NCBI GenBank assembly: GCA_041744735.1
Contig: JBGTKH010000538.1
Coordinates: forward strand, 1-5,352
Direction of reading: 5' to 3'
Origin: JBGTKH01 sp041744735
GTDB taxonomy: Bacteria; Planctomycetota; Planctomycetia; Pirellulales; Pirellulaceae
DNA: 5,352 bases
The stretch's first letter is position 1. The number at the start of each line of letters is the position of its first letter. The position numbers and the translations under genes were made by a program. Under the pieces are notes generated by a model that ran no database searches, was not told the DNA's origin, and worked only from the letters and a program-made list of their open reading frames with translations. This document shows positions 4,509-5,352 of the stretch, in pieces.

Positions 4509-5352
4509 ATGACGAACCGCGAAGCTCACAGCTCGCCGGCCGCGCAATCGTCGGCAGCCGAAATCACTAACTGGGGCGCCGCTGAAATTGCCCGGCGCAT
4601 TGCCGCGGGTGAGCGTACCTCGGTCGAAGTGGTTGAAACACACATCGCGCGAATTCGCGAGGTCGACGGCAAGCTGAACGCCGTCGTCGTGCCGCTGTTC
4701 GACCAAGCCCTGGCAGACGCAGAGGCAGCCGACGCACGACAGCGCCGCGGCGAACCACTGGGACCGCTGCACGGTGTGCCCGTCACCATCAAGGAATCGT
4801 ACCACGTAACAGGCACACCCTCGTCGCTCGGTCTGTCGCGCCGCAAGAACGAACTGCTGAAGGAAGACGGAGTGCTGGTCCGCCGGCTACGACGCGCCGG
4901 TGCCATTGTGCTAGGCAAGACCAACTTGCCGCAACTCATGATTTGGCACGAGAGCGACAACCCGGTTTACGGTCGCACGAACAATCCCTGGGATCTGAAC
5001 CGCACGCCAGGAGGCAGCACCGGCGGTGAAGCGGCGATTATCTCGGCCGGCGGTTCGCCGCTGGGACTGGGCGGCGACATGGGGGGCAGCATCCGCGTGC
5101 CTTGTCATTTCTGCGGCATTCAAGGGATCAAGCCCACCAGCATGCGATTGCCGCGGCGCGGTGCGGCCCGCAACCTTCGAGGCATGGAAGCCATTCCCGG
5201 TCAGCCTGGCCCGATGGCTCGCCGTGTCGAGGATCTGCATCTCGCGCTGCGCGTGTTGGCCGATCCGCAGGGCGGACCGCTTGACGCGAACGTCGCACCC
5301 GGTCCGCTGCCCGATCCAGCCAACGTGAAGATCGAAGGTTTGCGAGTGGCCA
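4509..5352 (+). CDS. Amidase-signature family hydrolase, FAAH-like, 3' end outside the window
   Basis: The first 281 codons are present; the family is usually 450-550 residues. Amidase-signature enzymes hydrolyse amide bonds with a Ser-cisSer-Lys triad. All three are visible: Lys95 in HGVPVTIKES, the cis-Ser at 170 in TPGGSTGGEAA, and nucleophile Ser194 in GGDMGGSIRVP. The 24-residue gap between the two serines is the standard one. FCGIQGIKPT (from residue 201) and PGQPGPMARRVEDL resemble the fatty-acid-amide-hydrolase branch more than GatA. No signal peptide is visible, so it is probably cytoplasmic. The true substrate cannot be read from this part. The start is the first ATG; its ribosome site is weak (GGCGAG, 4499-4504), so translation may depend on the upstream gene, or a nearby alternative start may be used. 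Differences from the commonest signature (Thr171; Gly instead of Thr before Asp190) do not touch catalytic residues. Confidence 0.92.
   Translation, partial: MTNREAHSSPAAQSSAAEITNWGAAEIARRIAAGERTSVEVVETHIARIREVDGKLNAVVVPLFDQALADAEAADARQRRGEPLGPLHGVPVTIKESYHVTGTPSSLGLSRRKNELLKEDGVLVRRLRRAGAIVLGKTNLPQLMIWHESDNPVYGRTNNPWDLNRTPGGSTGGEAAIISAGGSPLGLGGDMGGSIRVPCHFCGIQGIKPTSMRLPRRGAARNLRGMEAIPGQPGPMARRVEDLHLALRVLADPQGGPLDANVAPGPLPDPANVKIEGLRVA

Noticed and set aside
4416..4960. Overlapping minus-strand open frames of 129 and 144 codons
   Set aside because: They are opposite the amidase, whose catalytic motifs fix the coding strand; the translations are Arg/Ser-rich shadows.

Overview
The window looks like chromosomal DNA from a planctomycete, probably of the Pirellulales type. 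Three things suggest this: a protein with an N-terminal two-CxxC zinc ribbon, one membrane helix and a long low-complexity linker; several small secreted proteins of unknown function; and a palindrome with a GTGA loop of the kind dispersed in such genomes. This assignment is from gene style, not from a database search. There are no tRNA, rRNA, CRISPR or recognisable transposase genes.

Layout. The left half (1-2733) reads on the minus strand and the right half (2797-5352) on the plus strand, so about 2700-2796 is a divergent promoter region. On the minus strand, going leftward from that point, are: two very short candidate genes in one reading frame (2566-2733 and 2383-2553); an N-terminally truncated alginate lyase of family PL7 (1713-2444); a CHAP/NlpC-P60-like cysteine peptidase-like secreted protein (1131-1598); a secreted beta-rich protein with possible DUF4360 resemblance (433-1080); and the 5' end of another secreted protein (1-337). 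The last three have good Shine-Dalgarno sites and signal peptides. The CHAP-like and DUF4360-like genes are 50 bases apart and are probably co-transcribed. On the plus strand are the zinc-ribbon membrane protein (2797-4425), a short intergenic hairpin, and the first 281 codons of an amidase-signature hydrolase (4509-end) with a complete Lys-Ser-Ser catalytic set.

The most unusual stretch is about 1745-2735. The PL7 lyase keeps its core catalytic motifs but lacks the start of its domain and has a basic C-terminal tail. A different minus-strand frame, the one used by the two short genes upstream, looks protein-like again just beyond the lyase's conserved end. The same 8-bp direct repeat lies at both transitions, 594 bp (198 codons) apart. 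This suggests that a lyase segment was inserted into, or recombined with, an older small gene. It is an inference that needs homologue comparison.

I see no convincing complete new multi-gene system. The two short genes and the mosaic lyase locus are the best candidates for undescribed content.
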